Below, in pieces: positions 20,480-33,045 of a stretch of 64,000 bases of DNA. The position numbers and the translations under genes are program-made. Location of the stretch: NCBI GenBank assembly GCA_016801885.1, contig CM028894.1, positions 14,851,622 to 14,915,621 of the forward strand, written 5' to 3'. This DNA is from Toxotes chatareus (taxonomy: Eukaryota; Chordata; Actinopteri; Toxotidae). The notes below the pieces were generated by a model. The model was not told the DNA's origin and ran no database searches. It worked only from the letters and a program-made list of their open reading frames with translations. The stretch's first letter is position 1. Each line of letters starts with the position of its first letter.

Positions 20480-23135
20480 TTCTCTTTCATTTCTGAGATT
20501 GTTTTCCCACGTTGAGAGCTGATTGGTTGATCCTCCTCCACCTCTGTGTACACAGGATGGGCAGATGGCCCCCCCGCCACCCCGGCCCCAGAGTCTTACC
20601 TTTTTCCTTCTTTATTGGTAGCAGCACCGCTGCAAAGAAATGGGATGCCTTCACATAGCCTTCAGTCATTCTCTAAAGCAAGCAGCAAATAATCTCTGCT
20701 GAGGGGGAAACTTCACGGAAACAGTCGCCTTGGAATAATTGCTTCAAAGAAATGAGCTCTTGAAGGTCCATTAGGCAAGTATTGTTCCCATCAAACAGTG
20801 TGTGATAGCGAGGGCTGCTCAGAGGGGCCTGTGTGAGACAGATGGGGGGCCGCGCTGTCCACGTTTCAAATGAGGATTCAAACACCACCCAAGGCCTGTG
20901 TGCTGCCTCAACATAAAGACATGTACAGATCTGCTGGCTTGTCAAAAGACTCAAGTCCCCTGCACCTGCAGCAGCGTCCACACTTCTTATATATTGTTAT
21001 ATAAGAATACCACAACCAACGCTGCCCTCAGTAAAGGCTTGCAGGTGTATTAGCAGGTGATGGGGAAGCATCGCTAAGTTTTCTGGTCGCTTACTGTTTG
21101 ATCTAACATGAATATTATGCCCCAGATGAAGGTTACCAGACATATCATCAGCAGATCATGAGTACGCGGGGCTGAGAGCTCTGGCTCCTTTCAGGATACA
21201 GATTGCCAACTGCAGCTCGCTCGCTCAATTATGACTGATTTTCTTTTATCTTTTTTTTTTTTGTGCTTTGTTGTACCTGAGTTCTGCCTTTTAGCTATTA
21301 CTGCTTTTGTTCCTTTTGATTGAAGTATTTTAACTGATTGACATTTTATTGCTTTTTTTTTTTTTTTTTGGTCCACTTCAGCCCAGACTGCTTGTTTCTT
21401 TCAGACCGCTTTTAGTTTGAATCATTTTATTTTATTTTAATTTATATTTTAGTAACCCCCAACTCTAACTTCCGGCATAGTTTGGATTAACTAGTTGTGT
21501 CTTTGTAGTGAGTGATTGCAGCTGTTATTAGCATAGGGGGCATGCTGTATGTAGCAAGTGCCTCCTTTTATTTTTTATTATTTGGGTGCATTGAATGTGT
21601 TTACCTACTTGTTTTATTTATTGCAGCGCTCATGTGGCCTTTTTGTGCATATGGAATCAAAAAGGTATTTGCCAAGCGAACCCCCTTCGTGCAGGCAGCT
21701 GCCCGCTGTCATTAACAGACATTTGTATGTTGTTGTGGTGTTTTCTGTATTTTAAACTTTAGGTATTTAAATTTTTGTAAAAACAATAAGTTATTTGAAA
21801 CCCTTCACTGACACAAAAATAGTTATCTGACTTATTAACAGCTCAGGTTTCCATCTCTGTGTCTTGTGCCTTATTATTCCATATTCTACAAATACTGTTT
21901 ATGCATAGACGTGTGTAATTTTACACGGTTTCACGTCTTTTATACACAAATGAGCATTTTACATAAGATATTCCTGAACAACATGAAATCTCCTATAGCT
22001 TCCTATGGCCATCAGAAGCCCTGCAGCCAAAACTGTACATGAAGGACGGTCAGTTTTAATGCTATTATAATGTCTTTTTCAGACCCTGGCAGAAGAATTA
22101 TATCAATCAGCACCAAAGCCTGCTGTAGTTGTTATTGTGGTAATTTATTCATGTTTCTATTTATACATTTCTTTGTCAAATTCTTTGCAGGCAAGATGTT
22201 GGAAATCGGTCAAACTAAAAAAAAAAAAAATTGAATTAAAACAGATGCAGAACTTTGGCTGAATTTGAAACAAAATCGATGAACTGAACAAGTCAAACCT
22301 GCGATGATTTTGAGTTAAATGATGGGTGCAAATAATCAGAGGATGTCATGTGCTTGACGGGAAGCAGCTCGGTGCTCTGAGTAACCTGTATTTGATCTAC
22401 ACAAACCGGCTTTTAGGTCATTTATTCTCTCAATCTCCCAAATGTTTGTGATTGATATTTAGCCTGAGCCGGGCTACAAGGAACAGCTGAATGAAGGAGT
22501 GAGTGGAATGTCAAGGTTCATTTCGGAGCAGGTGGACCATGACTCAGCAAATTCGAAATCAAAGAAACTACTTTGAATCATGTTACTGAGCATCTCCTGT
22601 TTGAGTTCCTGTATTTGCAGCATGCAAGCTGCAGTTTGCTCCATGAGATCATTGTCCTTTAGCTTAAATTTTGCCATGCACGAGCGCGGCAGCACTATGT
22701 GAATAACTCATGGCACTGATGCCGTTTATGTTCTTTATGAAAGCAGTGCTTGCAGATTGTGTTTGTTGGTTGCAACCGAGGTTTCTGACCCTTTAAGATC
22801 AGCAGGCAGTTCATATCCTGTTTACTTTTCTAGGAAATTGGTGGTGTTAAGGCTTATGGTCAGCTGCTGAAACGCGGTGGGTGCACAGCAGGTATTTTAT
22901 TGGCTAATTCCAATATTTTAGACTCAATATACCAACAACGTTCAGGCTAACAACATAATTAGTTTCCTTCCTGATTGTTCAGAGAAGGTTTAGAAATGAC
23001 ACTTAATTACAATTTACAGAAAATATATGATCACTGTCGGACTTCAGTAATGGCTGTGCTACATTCTCTGCTTTTTTGTTAAAGATTTACATAATTTAGC
23101 TATCAAAAACAAAAACAGCCCCATAATAATGATGT
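20480..23135. other. Non-coding, no recognisable gene
   Basis: T-rich tracts at 21249-21262 and 21353-21369 and an A13 run near 22217-22230. The open frames of 60-102 codons scattered here have no recognisable domain. Confidence 0.4.
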
Positions 23136-23137
23136 GC

Positions 23138-23139
<2 letters not shown>

Positions 23140-23183
<44 letters not shown>

Positions 23184-23190
23184 GTGCGTG
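23140..23190. repeat. (GT)n microsatellite
   Basis: About 19 perfect GT units, followed by interrupted GCGTGTGTGCGTG. Confidence 0.95.
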
Positions 23191-23665
23191 CTTGTATCCA
23201 TGTGCGCTAATGATTTTGAGAATTTCCCAGAGAGTTGTTAAGAGGGCGGCAGCAGGCAGCCCGGGCAGACTCCTTCAGCTTCGATTATGTATCCTCGTTT
23301 ATTCAATCACTGCATTGCTCTATCGCTGACATTTGGTCAATACCGCAATCTTCTAGTGATCAGAATATGCCAGACAGTCTGCTCCACAGAATTCCATTAG
23401 TTTTGCCTTCAGATTGATGCGCTAAAACAAGATATTGAGTGAGAAACAACAATCTGATGATTGTCTCCCAGTTTTCTTCTTGGCCTCAGAGGGAAATTTC
23501 TGAACACAGAGTCAGCAGTTTACACGTTCCTTAATGTCTGCTGCAGATGTTCCGTATAGAATATTTTGGATTTATACATGAGATCTATCCAAATTACACC
23601 ATAACATGTAAAAAGAAAATCTACAAATGCATGTCAAGGTAGTATAGTTACATAAATAAAAACTA

Positions 23666-23965
23666 CAGTGGCAAGAAAAGGTGTGTGAACCCTGGACCTG
23701 CCTCCTCCGTGGTGTTCCACCATGAACACCTTGCTCTGTGCAAGCATCCATCAGTTTAATTAATGAGGTCTTTATTAAATAAAGTTTCTACTTCCATGTT
23801 AATTTGTGTCTTTCCCGATCGAATTATAGACAATGATTCTATAACTGTGGATTATTTGATATCTAAACTCTAAAGTAGCTCTAACACACCACTGCCTACT
23901 GGAGGGCTAACTCCTGATTAGCTTCAGGTCATTCTAAAGGGTTCACTTCCTTCTTCTTGTGACTG
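23666..23965. mobile_element. Tc1-type MITE (non-autonomous transposon)
   Basis: The left end CAGTGGCAAGAAAAGGTGTG followed by TGAACCC at 23666-23692 matches the terminal inverted repeat of a common fish Tc1-like family, and a TA lies directly outside it (23664-23665). At the other end, CTAAAGGGTTCACTTCCTTC then TTCTTGTGACTG at 23934-23965 is the same terminus in reverse complement, diverged. The outer target copy is CA, probably a mutated TA. Only about 300 bases lie between the ends and no transposase is present, so this is an internally deleted copy that depended on transposase made elsewhere. The interior is unique-looking AT-rich DNA. Confidence 0.75.
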
Positions 23966-23969
23966 CACA

Positions 23970-24765
23970 TCATGAATAATTCCCAGCTGAATTTCCAATT
24001 GAATGTGACTCTGTTCATCTTATATTTGGACTTAAAAACTGATCGAACAGTCTGAGGTGAAATATGATAGTATGACAAAGTCTTGTTTTGGTGGTGATAA
24101 TGACAATAGCATTGGTTTACTCTATCTGCAAAAAATAAAACACCACCTCTCTCCAAAGTTATATCCATGAAAATGTAAATGGATGTTCGGTAAGAACATT
24201 GTATGCTGGGCTATGAAGAGCTGAAATGAAACTGGAACTTTCTGTTTCAGAAAAATGGAAACTATGTTCAAAATCACACTGACTTTCACACAAATAACTA
24301 AAAGTGTTGCTCAACAGTATGTAGTGCCTCAGTATCATATCTAGACAGGGAGAGTGAATGGTTTTAAATTCTAATTTAGTTATTTTTGTTATCTTTAACC
24401 ACTTATGGACCTTCATGTTTTCCGGTAAACATCAACAGCTCAGTCATGGCTCACCTAGTTTAGAGCAAACAGTTAGAAAATGTTTAGAATTAACTCCTAT
24501 TTAGCTACTAAGCGACAAGTTCCCCTAATTAAAAGACAAAGTCTGTTGTTTGTCCATGTCCTGCAGAACAACACATCTGATCTGACGTACCCATCTTCAG
24601 GACGACGTTATTTGTCTGTGCCTTACAAAACTGTTTCCGTTCACTTTTGTAAAAATGTAATAGATGATGACCCCAACTCTGTTTATATCAGCCTCTCATA
24701 CACACACATCACATCAGTGATCTGATCCAAAGAGCTGATGCAAGTCTTCTTCATGTCGGTGATTA
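23970..24765. other. Non-coding, no recognisable gene
   Basis: AT-rich DNA. The several 80-codon frames have no domain signatures. Confidence 0.4.
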
Positions 24766-24767
24766 TT

Positions 24768-24793
24768 TTTATTTATTTATTTATTTATTTATT
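24768..24793. repeat. (TTTA)n microsatellite
   Basis: About six TTTA units. Confidence 0.93.
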
Positions 24794-24794
24794 G

Positions 24795-26135
24795 GCTTAT
24801 TTAATAATTAACTTTTCTTTGGCTGTGCGTCACCTCATCTTTTGCTCTGGAGACAGAACGCATGTCTCCGTGGATTGCCACAATGTGAATATTTAAAGGA
24901 AACAGCATGAATAAATTAATGCCCTACAGCTGGGTGTACTTATCAGCAGCCAGGGCTTGTGACAGACAACTAGATCAAAACCCAAACAGCTTCTGGTTCA
25001 GATATGTCACACTTGGGATTTCAAGAGTGTATGTTCTGCAGTAATCCGGACAAAGGACACCTGCTTTATGATCTTTGGAAAAACAGGGATTTCTACTTTT
25101 TAACAAGCTGTGTTATTAGTATCCAGTCATGACTGCTTTACTTTCACTATGTGCTGGGTCTGGGCTTTTTAGAGATGGAAATTTCACAAATATGCTACAG
25201 TAGCTGCAGAGCTGCCTGCTTATCAAATTGTTCCAGTGAAAACAGCACAAGAGTTCAGGCCATGGTGGCTGCAAATTAAAAAAAAAAAAAAAACATTTTT
25301 AAAATTATTCTGAGTCAGAGAGAAGCCTTAGACACACAAGCCAGGACCCGTGTCACACAAGAGCTATCAGCCAATCAGCAGCGAAGGGACACAGAGTACA
25401 GAAAGCAGAATTAAGCTCTAATGAGCAAACCGTGATCAGTGACATGTGTGTCGCCAGCTTAAATTTGCCATGGATTCACCAAGTGGGAAGCCATCCAGTC
25501 TTACAATCAGCAACAAACCATGATCCACCAAATCCCTTCATCTGTTTGGCTGGCACAGCTCCTACAAGCCACCAATAAAGTGTGAGGAATATCACACGGA
25601 TGTTGTTTGGTCCTCGTGTGTGCGTGTGTGTGTGTGTGTGTGAAGGACGGTGGTCCTGTGAGTATGTATGAATATGTGTGTATATGACAAAAAACTACTA
25701 CTTCTTTGATTATGTTTTTTTCTACATTTAATTGTTTTGGGTGGGCTAATTGAGTAATCAACCAAACACTGCAGCTTTAATAATGACAATATAATACAGA
25801 GCAATGATTTACAACAAGAATATGAAAACGTTTTTGTTCAAATTCTATTGAATCAGTACTGCTTTATTATGTAACCATCTGTACATAATTGTTTGTTAAT
25901 GATAATTATGTTAATGTCTTCAAAGAAATGTAGTGATAAATAATTCATAGTGAAACCTCATCATCCATGATACCTTCAGTCTTGACGCCGCTCAGAGGGT
26001 CACAGCCAGACGAGCAGAAAAGTTGCACACAAACAACAAAATGCAATCTAGGTCATATCAAAGGAGTAAGCAGAAGGGGAAAAAAAATTATTTCCAAACA
26101 TATATGTGAGTCTGTGCTGTCTATGTGGATTTAAT
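24795..26135. other. Non-coding, no recognisable gene
   Basis: Contains an A17 run at 25278-25294 and a (GT)n at 25617-25641. I see no gene or named element. Confidence 0.4.
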
Positions 26136-26139
26136 AATG

Positions 26140-26680
26140 AAGGAACCTTAGCCTCCGCTGGTATTTCCCTCTCTCACAATCCCACAGTATCAATTGAGTC
26201 AATCAGAGTTTATTCCAAAGGCTGGGGTAGGACACCGGGACCTTATTTCCAGATAGAGGCTTGGCATTATCATTCATATTAAACAATAACCCAATGGCAC
26301 TTATTTTCAGAGAACAATATCAGCGGTTAATCAATAATGCATCCAAGGTTCAATTTGAAATTGATATTCCGCTTGCAGTTAATATCGTGCGGCTACTCGG
26401 CTACAGCTCTTGTGTCTATGAAGAAATTACCCGGCTAAATAATCAAATGCTACAGTGTGAGTGGCCACACAGCAGATATTTATCTCCTGGGAGGACAGCT
26501 TAATATCGCAGGAAATATTAATGTAAGAGGAGGACAAGCAAATACTTGTGGAGATAAGATGACTGCTATCAAGCAGCTAAACGATTTTCGACTACCACAT
26601 GTCAATAATAGGAAAGCTTATGCATTTGTAAAAGTTCTGCTTTATTGCCGATTTACATAGAAATTGCCTTATTTTAGACT
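26140..26680. promoter_or_regulatory. Candidate conserved non-coding element (long)
   Basis: About 540 bases with no simple repeats, balanced complexity and many AT-rich factor motifs: ATCAATTGAGTCAATCAG, TTATCATTCATATTAAAC, GGTTAATCAATAATGC, GCAGTTAATATCG and CGGCTAAATAATC. The 80-codon frame starting at 26261 has no domain and is probably chance. The texture matches the deeply conserved non-coding enhancers seen around vertebrate transcription-factor genes. Conservation cannot be tested here. Confidence 0.45.
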
Positions 26681-26684
26681 AAAT

Positions 26685-28055
26685 AAGGACTTCTTTCATT
26701 CACCTATTATAGCTTTTTATCCAAGGTCTGGGATGGGATATGGTATTGACTGAGAGTTTTTCTGTGCCAGTGCACTGCAGTGATGGAGCAGTTTTCAACA
26801 ATTAAGAATGGCCTTCTCTTTCTGTTGTTACCAATCAGGGAGGGTTAAGTTGCATAAGTACATTTACTCAAATACCAGACCTGAGTCCAGTTTGGAAGTA
26901 TTTGTACTGAGCACTGGTCATGGTTACAACCAATTCCAAGATTTTGACCATGTGATCAGTGTTTTTTTTTTTTAAATGGAATTCACAGAGCGAGGCCTTA
27001 ATACATTCATAAACTTTGCTTCAGTGGAGTTTCCTTGAAACATTTGCTACAAAAACTGTCTATAACCTATTAGTACTTTGGTCTTATTATGATGATTATA
27101 ATGTCACATTCATATCATTGTACTATATACAGAATTATGAGTAATCTTCCAGAGAAAGCCTGGTTAAGCCTGCATTGTAGACCTGGAATCTGCACAGCTG
27201 AAAGTGTGTGGAGCTCTTGACTTTAAAAAAAAAAAACTTTACTCCTTAAACTCACTACATGCTGTACTTTTAAAAGCAACCAATCAGTATCAGCAACAGA
27301 TACTGACCTGGACTTGGACCAAGGCCTTTAAGATGCAGGGGTTGTATGTTTCCATAGTATGCATGTTGCATAGTCCTTGGTAACTTTGCCACCATTCATT
27401 CTTCACTTCTCGTCTCATGCTGTTTAGGAAATAGAGTTTGAAGCTAACTGTGACCTGCTCAGTAAAAAAAAAGAGGCCGTGTCTAACACTACAGTACCAA
27501 TACACAATAAAAGCTGACCTGTAATGTGGTCCATCATGAGTCCATGTGGTAAATGAGTGGAACACTCCGTGGCAGGAGATATGTTCTCCCTGTAAACAGT
27601 GAGGCTGGCGACATGCATGAAATACGGCTGCCTCCACAGACCCCCACAAATGATTATTGATGAAAACATAATGGTGGATTGTGTTCTCCCTCTGTGGCTC
27701 AGCATCTCCACCATAAGACCATAAGAATAATTATTATTTCAACAGAACAAATATTACCCCTTGGGCTCCAATTATTTTCATGCATTGGCTCCTTCGGTGT
27801 CTGACTAGATTCTTTTTAATGGTAAAAAAAAAAAAAAAAAAGTGTTTCCACCCTGTGTGTAAAAACGGATCTGCTACGTGATGCATAATGAGGCTAGGTC
27901 ATGGAGATATGGACGTGATATATTCACTGTATGTCACTTAAACGCAACTGAACACGTGAAGCAAGACAGGAAGTGAAGGGAATGAGTTTGAGGTGGGAGG
28001 GATGCTGCAGGTGCTGTGTTACTGTCTGACATTTTACACTGCAGGTGACTGGCAT
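26685..28055. other. Non-coding, no recognisable gene
   Basis: T11 near 26963 and A runs at 27224-27236 and 27824-27841. Short minus-strand frames around 27290-27714 overlap in different phases and show no family motif. Confidence 0.4.
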
Positions 28056-28059
28056 GATG

Positions 28060-28135
28060 AAAAAGGAGGGCCCCATTCCTGGGTTTGCCTAGGGCCCCGC
28101 ACATCACTTACTACGCCCCTGTTGTATACGTATTG
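28060..28135. repeat. Dispersed-repeat fragment
   Basis: GGGCCCC-type boxes around a GGTTTGCCTAGGGCCCCGC core, followed by CTTACTACGCCCCTG, match a repeat tail that recurs in fish genomes as I recall it. The family name is unknown to me. Confidence 0.28.
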
Positions 28136-28239
28136 TCAGCTCTGATAACATAAGAAAATCCACAGTTCACAGTATACAGCAAGAATATCCATCCACAGTC
28201 ATGTGATGGAAAAAATACTGACGTATAGCCACTTTAAAT

Positions 28240-28860
28240 ATTAATTTAGAGTTGGAAAAACGTTGCTTTGCGGTATATTCTGTAACATACATGTGATAAC
28301 GCTTCGCTGCAATTGCATGATGATGTGAAATATTCAAACGTGCTCAAATATAAACATTAAAATACGTTCATCCGAATAGTCAAACGCCAGCCTGTTATAT
28401 TTTTTTATTTTATTTTTTTCCTGCGGACTTAAATCAAATGGAAATATTCAAGATGTTTTGAGCATAATTTAAACACATATCTGCAAAATCCATGTTTGGC
28501 TGCACAACATGCAACAAGTATGACTTAAACAACACATGGCGTGACTAATGATGGGTATAGCGGAGTTGATTAGGGCAGTTTAATTAATATGTGATTTCTC
28601 TGAATTGACTGTTCTATTTTAGTATCATATATTATGGAATTATTTGGGGGTTTTTTAATTCCATGTAACTCCTCCATACATATTAGGTCATAATTGTGCT
28701 GCCACAGCAAAAATCCGCGATTGACCCATTTAATGGGAAAAATGACCGAATGCAGCTCCGAAAGACTCGAGCCAACTTTTGCTCCATGCAAAGACTGGTA
28801 TCATCAAAGACAGAGTAAAGTTTATTCCAACTAATTGGCAGCAACATAAAAGGGAGATTG
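28240..28860. promoter_or_regulatory. Candidate conserved non-coding element cluster
   Basis: Largely repeat-free apart from a T-rich patch at 28400-28420. Motifs include CTGCAATTGCATGATGATG, CGTGACTAATGATGG, GTTGATTAGGGC, TTTAATTAATATG and CCAACTAATTGGC. No frame looks coding. Confidence 0.35.
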
Positions 28861-28884
28861 GAAGACACAGAAAAACCTCCAATC

Positions 28885-28941
28885 TTTTTTTTTTTTTTTG
28901 AAATTTGTCTGTTTTCTTTCATACGGCAAAAAAAAAAAAAA
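28885..28941. repeat. T14 and A15 homopolymer tracts
   Basis: A T run at 28885-28899 and an A run at 28927-28941 flank TTTGTCTGTTTTCTTTC. The run lengths may be unreliable. Confidence 0.85.
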
Positions 28942-29274
28942 ACAAAGCATTTGCTCGTTAATGATGAAAGAGCTCCATAACTCCCATGTTGATTGACGAT
29001 CACTGAGATGTATGACACCTCTCAACTTGTCATAGAGGAGTTATTTGTACTCTGCTGCGATCCATTCTGTGAGGAAAGACCAGATGTCCCATCTTAATTA
29101 GGCCAGCAGTGATGTTTTTAATGACTTCTAGCCCATTACAGGCGACAGAAGAGTTTTCAGATCTTCCTCCTGTCACTCCTGTGGGCCTGCTGCTCTTTGT
29201 CTCAGGCTGGAATGTGAGTTTTGACACATATAAATCCTCCAAAGACAGCCAGGGAGAGACACAACATGCACTTC

Positions 29275-29300
29275 TGTGTGTGTGTGTGTGTGTGTGTGTG
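29275..29300. repeat. (GT)n microsatellite
   Basis: About 13 GT units. Confidence 0.93.
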
Positions 29301-29699
29301 TAGGCATGCACGCATAAATGAGAGCCGGAGACAAAGAGTAGTGAAATCCGTTGTCGAAAGAAATGAGAGCAACTTTCCCTAATGTGCTCTATGTTCGTTT
29401 ATCATGCGCACTTCATTTATGGGAATGTGGGCATGTATTATAAAATATATTTAATTCATGGTATATAAAGTTGAAAAAGTAGGCCATCGTAGTTGATGCA
29501 GGATCTGCTGTGTGTGCTCCTTAAATAATAGTGCAAAGGAAGGAAAAAAAAAAAAGAAACCACCCTCCAAGGAATCCGTGTAGTTCTCTCTCTAAGGTTT
29601 TGAGTCAGACAACACCTTCTTTTCCCTTTCTTCTCTTCTCTTTTGCTTCAGCTCTCTTTTTGCTGTTTGGTTATTCTGTAGTTCTGCTCCCCTATCCAT

Positions 29700-29746
29700 T
29701 TCTTACCCCCCCTCCTCCTCCTTCTTCTTCTTTTTTTTTTTTTTTG
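29700..29746. repeat. C/T-rich low-complexity tract
   Basis: CCCCCC, CTCCTCCTTCTTCTTC and a T18 run in succession. Confidence 0.88.
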
Positions 29747-29909
29747 GCAGTCAAGACAGCATAATATTGTCTTATGTCTTCTCTCATTCATTTTAACTGG
29801 ATCATGGCTCAAAAAAAAATAAATTAAAAATGCTCACAATGAAATAGCATCAGACAGGGTGGCTGATTTTCAGAGCTGCAGATCAAATATGAATGTGGTC
29901 TATTTGCAG

Positions 29910-30023
29910 TGATATCCTGCTCTGTGATGTGTCAATGAGCGACATCTGCATAGCAGCGCTGGAAGAAGGCGGAGGTGAAACGCCACCTTCCTGTCCTATC
30001 TGCAGCACGCCAACCACCTCAAG
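29910..30023 (+). CDS. Candidate internal coding exon, unidentified
   Basis: A 114-base interval bounded by a good acceptor (GTCTATTTGCAG|T) and a strong donor (CAAG|GTAAAG). The frame starting at the second base is open throughout and reads DILLCDVSMSDICIAALEEG, then GGETPPSCPICSTPTTS; the other two frames have stops. It begins and ends in phase 2, so it would be a symmetric, skippable exon. The candidate exon at 8184-8299 ends in phase 2, so the two could join in frame with an Arg codon at the junction. The CPIC pair hints at a metal-binding motif but is not diagnostic. I do not recognise the protein, and chance openness is quite possible. Confidence 0.25.
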
Positions 30024-30300
30024 GTAAAGTTTCTGAACAAATGTTATTGCTTGCTGTAATGAGGGTATAAAATGTAATTAATATTTTAGAATAAGTCCTA
30101 TTTTTCATTTCTGAAACCCACTGTGGGGCTTCTTTTCAAAGGGTTTCAGTCAAGACCCAATGGGAGATTCAATTGACTTTAATCTTGCATTCGTTTGAAA
30201 ATTTGAGCCCATTAGTTAACTTTGCCTTCTCAGTGCAGTTTTCATTGCATTTCAATGAAGCCGCTTTCCTGTGGTGTTAAAACACTAATAGATGCTTCAA
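30024..30300. promoter_or_regulatory. Possible regulatory or intronic conserved stretch
   Basis: Repeat-poor DNA downstream of the candidate donor, with AATGTAATTAATATT, TTCAATTGACTTTAATC and CCCATTAGTTAAC motifs. The evidence is weak. Confidence 0.22.
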
Positions 30301-30304
30301 ATAG

Positions 30305-30570
30305 CAAATGAGAGAGAGAGGGAATATGAGCATAAGAGAGAATAAGAGAGGAAGGAAAAAGGGAGACGGAGAGAGGAGGAGATGGTTAAAACAGTCAAAA
30401 ATATTATTATGAAACATCTATATTTTCAATTTGAACATCACATACATATCTATCTATTGATAAATTCACATATATAGAAATCTAATATGTGTATTTGTGT
30501 ATATTTAGATTATGAAGTATACATATATATGGATTATGTATACAATATACACACATACATATGTATAAAT
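30305..30570. repeat. GA-rich then AT/CATA low-complexity
   Basis: A GAGAGAG/GGAAGG purine-rich tract at 30308-30382 is followed by CATATATAG/ATGTGTAT low-complexity DNA to about 30565. Confidence 0.8.
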
Positions 30571-30574
30571 GACC

Positions 30575-32430
30575 TTGGGGGCTAGAGAAATCCCATACAT
30601 TCCTGTGAGGTATGGTTACATTATGTTGTGGGGTGAATAATTTGCAGATTGAGACATTAGCTTTGCTGTGCCACCTTCAATTCTCTGACAGCATGTCAGC
30701 TGCATCCACATAGCGAAGCTAATGGGTGCAACATATTGTGGATGGAGCAACGAGAGGTCAAAATGACCATAATCAAATAAAGGAATAAGGGTGGGACCTG
30801 AATTATTCTCTTTGATGTCAGATGGACCTCGGAAGGGATCTTCTCTAATTGCCAGGGGCTCTGTTCCCTCCCCCTCCTCTCTCCACTCTTTCTGGACGGC
30901 GTTCGCATGTCTCTCTTTCACCTGCCGTCACTGTACTCAGCCTGAGCCGAACTTTGGAGATATCTCCACCTAAGGCAAGCTCATTTCCACTCAGTATGAT
31001 GGATGTGAATGCTCTTCATACAATATATCCCCTTTAGACTTTAAGTTCCGAGCATCTCAGAAATTGCCTTTTTGTGGATTCATGAGCGAGGGCATTGAAA
31101 AACCTCCCAGCAGTGCTTTCCCCAAACATTTTTCAAAAGGTGTTTGTGTCACCAAGCTCATCTAGCCTCCCCACTCAGCCCCAGTCCTCCCAACCAGCAG
31201 CCTCACCCAATCACAATAGGCAAGACACCCATGAGGGGGGGGTCAGTGGATGGTTCTGCATCCACTCTGTGTCCACTGCCTTTAACCAAACGTCATTATG
31301 CTTTTCATCACAGGATAAACAGCTCTCTTTTTCACTCAGAATCCCCATTAATAAAAAGTAGGTCAAGTGCAGAGCTCCAAAAGGAATGCCAAAATCTCCC
31401 ACCCCTGCACTACCCCTACTGCCAGCCTGACCCCATGGAGAAAAAAACAAAACAAAAAACAAAACGTGCAGAGAAGAAACTCTCTCCCTAAGATTCGTCA
31501 TGCTTCTCAGCAAGCTCTGGCTCACGTCAAATGTATGTACATATCAAAGGAAAACGATGAGAATGGCTATTTCACAAGCACTCTCTGCATTGTTAGATTC
31601 CTTAAATGCCTCTCCTGCTGGTGAGCAAGGCTGCGTCAAAGAAAAATGAGTCAACAGATCTTATGGAAATGCCAAAGTATCCCATGGATTTTATTTAATT
31701 TTTTTTTTTTTTATAAAAATCAGCCTTGGTTGGGTTTGTGGGATCCCTCCTACCTCAGCGCAGTCCCTCCTCAGAATGAAAGCTTGTGTTGTTGTTTCTG
31801 CTGCCTCTGTTTAATCAAGCAGCACCCCCTTCTCCCCCCCCCACCAACCCCCCAGCATCTTCACAAGCTACTGACACAATGCCTGACTAATCCCACACCC
31901 AGCTTTGGGATATGGCACCCACACAGTCAAATGAGCAAACAAAGAAGCCTAAGTCCTCTATACTGGATTAAGGAGGTATAGGAATAATGGTGGGCCATAA
32001 ATACCCAGTCAGTGAGGCTGCTGCTGTGGGATAACCCCCCCCACCCCCACCCCCCGACACCCAGTCACACCAAGTCAAGTGTCTCAGACTGTCTGAGCCC
32101 AGCCAAGCTGAGCCCATCTGCCATGACCCTAAAATGCAGTTCTTACATGAGCCATCATCAGTCTTTTCAAAAGGCCTTACAGTAGAAGCCTGACCCGACC
32201 ATCAAAAGGAACACCTGACTGGATGAACTCATCGCTCACTGGGCTGTCACCAGTCTCTGATCCCAGAAAAAAAAACACACGACAAGATTCACGTTTGGCA
32301 GACAGACCAATCAGCTGACTATGTGTTGATGTAGTTAACTCCATTTGTACAATAGCTGGGAGGCCAAAACCAGAACCTGTGAACACCAGTGGTACCTGGC
32401 AACCTGTGCTTGAGATGGATGGACAGAACT
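30575..32430. other. Non-coding, no recognisable gene
   Basis: Contains AAAAAACAAAACAAAAAACAAAAC at 31441-31464, a T-run near 31699-31713, and C-runs at 31834-31852 and 32034-32056. The overlapping frames of 60-115 codons in several phases are low-complexity and show no domain. Confidence 0.4.
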
Positions 32431-32937
32431 GGAAACCTGACTTTACATGTATTGTTGAACTTTAAACAGAGTCTGGCTACCTGTTTCCCCTAATTCTACT
32501 CTTTATGCTAAGCTAAGCTAAGCAAATCCTGACTCCAGCTCAGTGCTTGCAAACAATCACAGAGATTCTCATACAGACAATCACATACATTCTTGTTGGC
32601 ATATGATGTTATGATGTAATTATAGGTGATTTTTTTTCCCCCCAACAAAAACAAAAAAACAAAACACAGTGTAACCATATGATCACATTTTACATCACAT
32701 TTTTTTGTTGCCCACTGTTCAACATGTTAAATACAGTGACAAAAGGATGGCAGTGGGAACAGGATGGATGATGAACAGACTGGTGCTCCAGTGTTGTGTA
32801 ATGAAAGTTAGCGAGCAGCCGGCATTACAAAGTGTGGACTATCCGATAGATTATGGAGCAGGTGGGATTTAATGCTTGACTGGACTGTTCAAAGCAGGTG
32901 CTTTGGAGGGGTGTGCATATTCCTTACAGCAAATGTG
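32431..32937. other. Non-coding with a short GCTAA tandem
   Basis: Three tandem GCTAA units at 32508-32523 (TATGCTAAGCTAAGCTAAGC), part of a sequence (GGCTACCTGTTTCCCC...TATGCTAAGCTAAG) that I recall as a dispersed fish repeat tail. C/A-rich low-complexity DNA lies at 32628-32668. I see no gene. Confidence 0.35.
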
Positions 32938-33045
32938 CTGGTGTGTGTTTATGTGTGTTGCTGTTGTGGTTTGTGTATGTGTGTTTAGAGGCAGCATTTC
33001 TGTTTGTATTTGTGTGGGGAGGTGTGTGTATCTGTGCGTCAGTCA
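32938..33045. repeat. Degenerate GT-rich tract
   Basis: Imperfect GTGTGTTTATGTGTGTTG-type sequence, an old decayed (GT)n. Confidence 0.8.
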
